Source of the DNA: Sisyra terminalis
Lineage: Eukaryota; Arthropoda; Insecta; Neuroptera; Sisyridae
Direction: 5' to 3'
Assembly: GCA_958496175.1 (NCBI GenBank)
Contig: OY292275.1
Span: 18,848,001-18,912,000, forward strand
DNA: 64,000 nucleotides
Shown here one piece after another: positions 60,460 through 64,000 of the stretch. Position numbers and translations under genes: made by a program. The notes under the pieces were generated by a model. It did not search any database. It was given only the letters and a program-made list of their open reading frames with translations, and had not been told where the DNA came from. Within the stretch, counting starts at the first letter, position 1. Every line of letters begins with the position of its first letter.

Positions 60460-63151
60460 ATGCCTCCTACTCCTATGCTTATCCTTCTCAACTGGAATGC
60501 CGACGGCATCAAGGAAAAAAGAAGCGCTTTCATCGAGTTTCTACACCGTCACAGAGTAGACATAGCCTGTATCTCGGAAACGCATCTACTACATCATGAA
60601 ACATTCAAAGTAGCGGGATACAACATTCATAGAGAAGACAGAGAAACAGATTTTGCATCCGGAGGAGTAGCCATACTGATAAAAAAGAATATCGAACATC
60701 ATCACGTCACCCTACCAACAATGTTAAATATCGAGGCCGTCAAGATCAAAATTGAGTCATCAACCATTAGACCAATCAATATAATAGCCGCTTACAAAAG
60801 ACCAAACGTCAGACTAGAAACACTAGAAATTTCAACACTTTTCAACGAGTCAAGTCCTACCATCCTGCTTGGTGATCTCAACTGCAAACATACGTCCTGG
60901 GGGTGTATTAAAACAAATCCCAACGGTATTAAGCTAAGAAAAGCTGCATCTGAAAATTCACTCATCGTATGTGCACCAAACAAACCAACCCACTACCCTT
61001 ACAGACAAGAACATACGCCGGACATTCTTGATATTATGGTACAGAAAGACGTTGTCAACCACATGAGCCAGGAAGTGATCGATGAACTGGACTCAGACCG
61101 CAATCCAGTGATAATCTCAGTACTGGACGTTAAAGTAGGATATAAATCCGCAACTAACCTTACCCGTTTTCACTGCTGGGACACTTTTAAAAAACTTCTC
61201 ACAAGTACCAACCTTCCGGTTCATATGCTTCTACAAAACCCAAACAACATAGACGAATCAATTTCTATTATTACAAAATCAATAAACGAAGCAGCTAGAT
61301 TATCTGAACTGAATATTAATAAAAAAGGAAATCAACACTCTACTTATAGGGATATTCCGATAAAAATAAAAAAAATGATCCAGGAAAAAAATAAAATGAG
61401 GCGCATGTGGCAAAGAACAAGAAATCGGATTTACAAAAGAGAATTTAATAATCTTGTTCATCTTGTGAGAAAGGAACTGGAAAACTTCACCAACAACCAC
61501 TATCAAAAATATCTTGAAGACATTCATCCAGAGGACCACCAAATATGGAAGACAACCAAAGCTATCTTACAGAAAAAAAGTCAAATCCCTTCTCTGCAAG
61601 AAGAAGGACATACATATGACTCCATCAAGGATAAGTGTTCTGGATTTTCAAACTTTTTTGGAAAGGTCTTCAATCAAACCTGCGTACAATCCGACCCTAA
61701 TTCCTATAATCATCTCCAAATCCCAGAGAACCAAGTAGAATTTGTAACTCCATCCGAATTGAAACAACAAATTAAGGCTCTAAAATCAAAAAAATCTCCT
61801 GGCCCCGATCAAATCACTAATTCAATGCTAAAAAACTGCCCAAACAAAATAATATCCTTTCTTACATCTATCTTTAATCTATGCCTAAGCACAGGATACT
61901 TTCCCTCCACCTGGAAAAAAGCTCACATAGTTGTTGTCCATAAAAACTCAAAACCCAAAAATAAAATCACAAGCTATCGGCCGATCAGCCTGCTCAGCAC
62001 ACTGTCGAAGTTATTCGAAAGAATCATCAAGCAACGGCTTCACACTTGGATAGAACTCAACCAAATTCTACCCAACACGCAATTTGGATTTAGGCCTCAC
62101 CACTCCACTTCGCAACAAATCTTAAGAATAGTAGAAATAATCGAAAGGGGTTTTGAAGAAAAAAAAATACTCAGTGGGTTTGTTCTTGGATGCGACGCAA
62201 GCGTTCGATCGAGTTTGGCATCAAGGACTACTCACAAAGCTTCAGAACTATCATACCCCAGAGTATCTATACAACATAATTTCTTCATTTCTGAGCAACC
62301 GATGCTTCCAAATCAAAATGGACGATCAGCTATCAGAGGAAAAGCATATCCACTCGGGGGTACCTCAAGGATCAGTATTGGGTCCAATCCTCTTCAATCT
62401 GTACGTTGCGGACCTTCCGTCACCAGACCACTGCATAATCTCAATGTACGCGGATGACATCGCCATCTTCAACCTGGACAAAGATCTTCAAAGGGCCGTT
62501 CAGAAAACCCAGCAGTCTATCAACCACCTATCTTCCTGGTTCAGTAGAAGGAAAATTCTCATAAATCCATCTAAAAGCGTCGCAAAAATTTTCTCTCTAA
62601 GACGTTTCTCCAACCAATTGGAGCCTATCGTGTTGGATCACATGGAAATTCCGTGGTGTGAGAAAAAAATGCCTGTTAAATATTTGGGTATACTTCTGGA
62701 CTCGAAATTAACCTGGCAAAACCACATCTCAAATAAAATCAGAGAAGCCAACACTCGACTCATCCAATAATACCCAATTATCAATAGAAGGTCTCGTCTA
62801 AGTATGGAATGTTCACTGATGATATACAAATCAGTCATTAGACCACTTCTCACATACTCTTGCGCAGTCTGGCTTCCATCCTCAAAGAAAAATCATAATG
62901 AGCTACAGGTGTTCCAAAATAGAGTCTTGAGGATTATCACCAAAGCTCCATGGTATGTGAGAAACAACCAAATCCATCATGAAATGAGCGTTCCATACTT
63001 AAAAGACTTTCTAACCGCACTCACAAGGAACTTCCTTAACGGCCTAGAAAATTATCCTAGTGCAGTAGAACTAGGCTTGGGAGAAACCATAAAACATAGA
63101 AGGCTGAAGCGGAAACTACCACAAGAGCTCCAAGAAGTAGTAGATGTTTGA
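60460..63151 (+). pseudogene. ORF2: endonuclease-reverse transcriptase, frameshifted and interrupted
   Basis: This polyprotein nicks target DNA and copies the element RNA. N-terminal APE-type endonuclease: N13 (WNADG), E40 (ISETHL), D139 and N141 (LLGDLNCKHTSWG), D191 (PDILDI), then SDRNPV, where the family has SDH. R214 (CGC) thus replaces the catalytic His. Reverse transcriptase: KSPGPDQI (about 446), SYRPISLLS, NTQFGFRPHHST. The frame changes by +1 in an A9 run (62159-62167). In the new frame come LDATQAFDRVWH, GVPQGSVLGPILFN, the catalytic YADD (62447-62458) and YLGILLD. TAA at 62768-62770 interrupts it before the C-terminal YKSVIRPLLTYSCAVW and APWYVRN motifs, and the natural stop is at 63149. 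There is no RNase H. All RT catalytic aspartates remain, so decay looks recent. An assembly error in the A9 run cannot be excluded. Confidence 0.9.
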
Positions 63152-63337
63152 CCACAAGATCAAAAACCAAACAACAAATAAAAAATAAAAAAAATACAAA
63201 AGACAGAGGAATGAAGTTCGACTCCTTCAGCTACTGAAACGCCGCTAAAGACCAATTGCCCGACATCACCACCATGATATAGCGACACACCGCTGAACTG
63301 GTGCAAAATACACAAAAGTCCACAAAAAAAAAAAAAA
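63152..63337 (+). other. Jockey 3' UTR and poly(A) tract
   Basis: About 170 bp of untranslated sequence ending in A14 (63324-63337). An AATAAA lies at 63177, but about 150 bp before the tail, so it may not be the signal in use. Confidence 0.75.
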
Positions 63338-63344
63338 CCTCAGG
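63333..63344 (+). repeat. Target-site duplication, right copy
   Basis: AAAAACCTCAGG, matching 59060-59071. Confidence 0.85.
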
Positions 63345-63420
63345 GCAGCAAGTTTAAGAGACAGAATATGAAGTAACTTTATCAGAGAAAAATTTGTTCT
63401 GAAAATTTGAAAACATTGTT
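63345..63420 (+). pseudogene. LINE relic, right part, resuming after the Jockey element
   Basis: From 63354 the frame reads LRDRI-stop-SNFIREKFVLKI, matching the ...SGKTLRDR.RN..IRE.C... stretch expected directly after the LKTSG at the left break (58800-59071). One short indel lies between. The match shows that the older LINE was split by the insertion. Confidence 0.65.
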
Positions 63421-64000
63421 CTTTGTATCGTCTGGCGTCCACACTAAGGTGTGAATTTAACTTCGTCTTAGCTTCGTAGCCCATCATGGAGGACATTGTT
63501 TAGGTTCCTGGAAACAGATTAAGATACAGCTCGCCTATAGATAAAAGTGACGTTCACACTGTAAAATTGTTGAGTAACATGTCTAACGTCGCATGCTGTT
63601 TGCTAAAGTCTCCCATTCCTATCGCGAGACTTTAAATCTGTGGTTTTTGGTTTAGGAATAGGTCCGTAGACGGTCTTTATTTATACATATGTCTACAGAA
63701 TCAATCTGAAACACATATCAGAGACTTAAATTACGCAACATGTCTAGTAGCGGATATTAGGCTTAAAAGTCTAGGTTAAGAGGTTGGTGCTACAGAGGTT
63801 GAAATCCCAACGACCGGATACTAAGACCATAAGGTAGGCTTCCATAACGATGAAGAAACGGTTTGTGGTGATTTCACAATGGAATTGGTCATTCATTGTC
63901 GTTTGTGTTTTTGCGATGCAGAAAAAATTTTGTTTTGACCCACTTTGGATCGCTGAGAATAAGGATCGCCACAAGTTGGTTATCATTTTCTCAAGAGATA
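63421..64000. other. GC-richer DNA, no gene recognised
   Basis: Less AT-rich than most of the window. Two minus-strand ORFs of 76 and 71 codons (63266-63496, 63771-63986) show no domain, and the first overlaps the Jockey tail. A B-box-like GGTTGAAATCC near 63798 has no matching A box. It may belong to another old repeat continuing past the window. Confidence 0.4.

Larger units (their letters stand above)
59072..63337 (+). mobile_element. Near-complete Jockey-clade non-LTR retrotransposon, about 4.27 kb
   Basis: Layout: 5' UTR with internal promoter (59072-59280), ORF1 Gag (59281-60438), 21-nt gap, ORF2 endonuclease-RT (60460-63151), 3' UTR and an A14 tail (63324-63337), bounded by a 12-bp target duplication. 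The start CATTCGG is the usual 5' end of Jockey-clade elements. ORF2 lacks RNase H, which separates it from the I clade. The element transposes by target-primed reverse transcription of its own mRNA. It is 5'-complete, but ORF2 carries a frameshift, a stop and a catalytic substitution, so this copy should not be autonomous. It is nested in an older LINE relic visible on both sides. Confidence 0.92.

Noticed and set aside
60792..61738. Small ORFs in other frames across the Jockey ORF2
   Set aside because: Shadows of the endonuclease-RT frame; no independent features.
63770..63815. B-box-like GGTTGAAATCC
   Set aside because: No acceptable A box at tRNA spacing and no clover-leaf folding by eye.

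Overview
The window is strongly AT-rich eukaryotic DNA with no recognisable host protein-coding gene. It is a mosaic of transposable-element remains in otherwise featureless intergenic or intronic sequence. Jockey-clade and I-clade non-LTR retrotransposons, a tRNA-derived SINE, hAT- and Harbinger-like MITEs and a Penelope-style hammerhead motif together point to an arthropod, most likely an insect. The species cannot be told from the sequence. There are no tRNA or rRNA genes, CRISPR arrays or bacterial operons.

Left third (1-22 kb): mostly unique AT-rich sequence with one SINE copy near 1.8 kb. A 5'-truncated, multiply broken I-clade retrotransposon (RT plus RNase H) lies at 7.0-9.24 kb, with a probable 3' UTR to about 9.67 kb. 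A hAT-like MITE lies at 16.7-17.2 kb, a second SINE copy at 20.5 kb and a small TIR element at 20.9-21.1 kb.

Middle (22-48 kb): a TATA-containing promoter-like patch at 22.8 kb; a 185-bp MITE with a TTA target duplication at 25.2 kb; a LINE relic with a GAA-rich 3' tail at 26.3 kb; three more SINE copies (27.6, 30.7 and 31.3 kb); a 610-bp palindromic element with a perfect 8-bp target duplication at 33.2 kb, and a decayed relative at 34.8 kb; another LINE tail at 34.3 kb; a repeat rich in an AAGTATCT motif at 38.1-38.7 kb; a GC-rich hAT-type terminus at 43.1 kb; and a second kind of LINE relic (YVDD motif) at 46.5-47.2 kb.

Right third (48-64 kb): a 486-bp palindrome at 49.8-50.25 kb. Its left arm encodes, on the minus strand, a near-canonical type I hammerhead ribozyme of the Penelope kind, while the right arm carries a decayed version. 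At 56.65-58.16 kb two 166-bp inverted arms, differing at only 3 positions, flank about 1.2 kb of unrelated DNA. At 59.07-63.34 kb sits a nearly complete Jockey-clade element (Inr/DPE promoter, ORF1 Gag, ORF2 EN-RT, poly(A), 12-bp target duplication). It is inserted inside an older LINE relic whose two halves are still visible on either side.

How the parts work together: the Jockey element is the only recent autonomous-type unit. ORF1 (zinc-knuckle RNA binding) and ORF2 (endonuclease plus reverse transcriptase) would together drive target-primed reverse transcription. ORF2 has a +1 frameshift in an A9 run, a nonsense codon and an Arg in place of the endonuclease catalytic His, so this copy looks dead but young. 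The most interesting signals are the hammerhead-bearing palindrome, the 98%-identical long inverted arms, the 610-bp foldback element, the multi-copy SINE, and the same-frame arrangement of ORF1 and ORF2.
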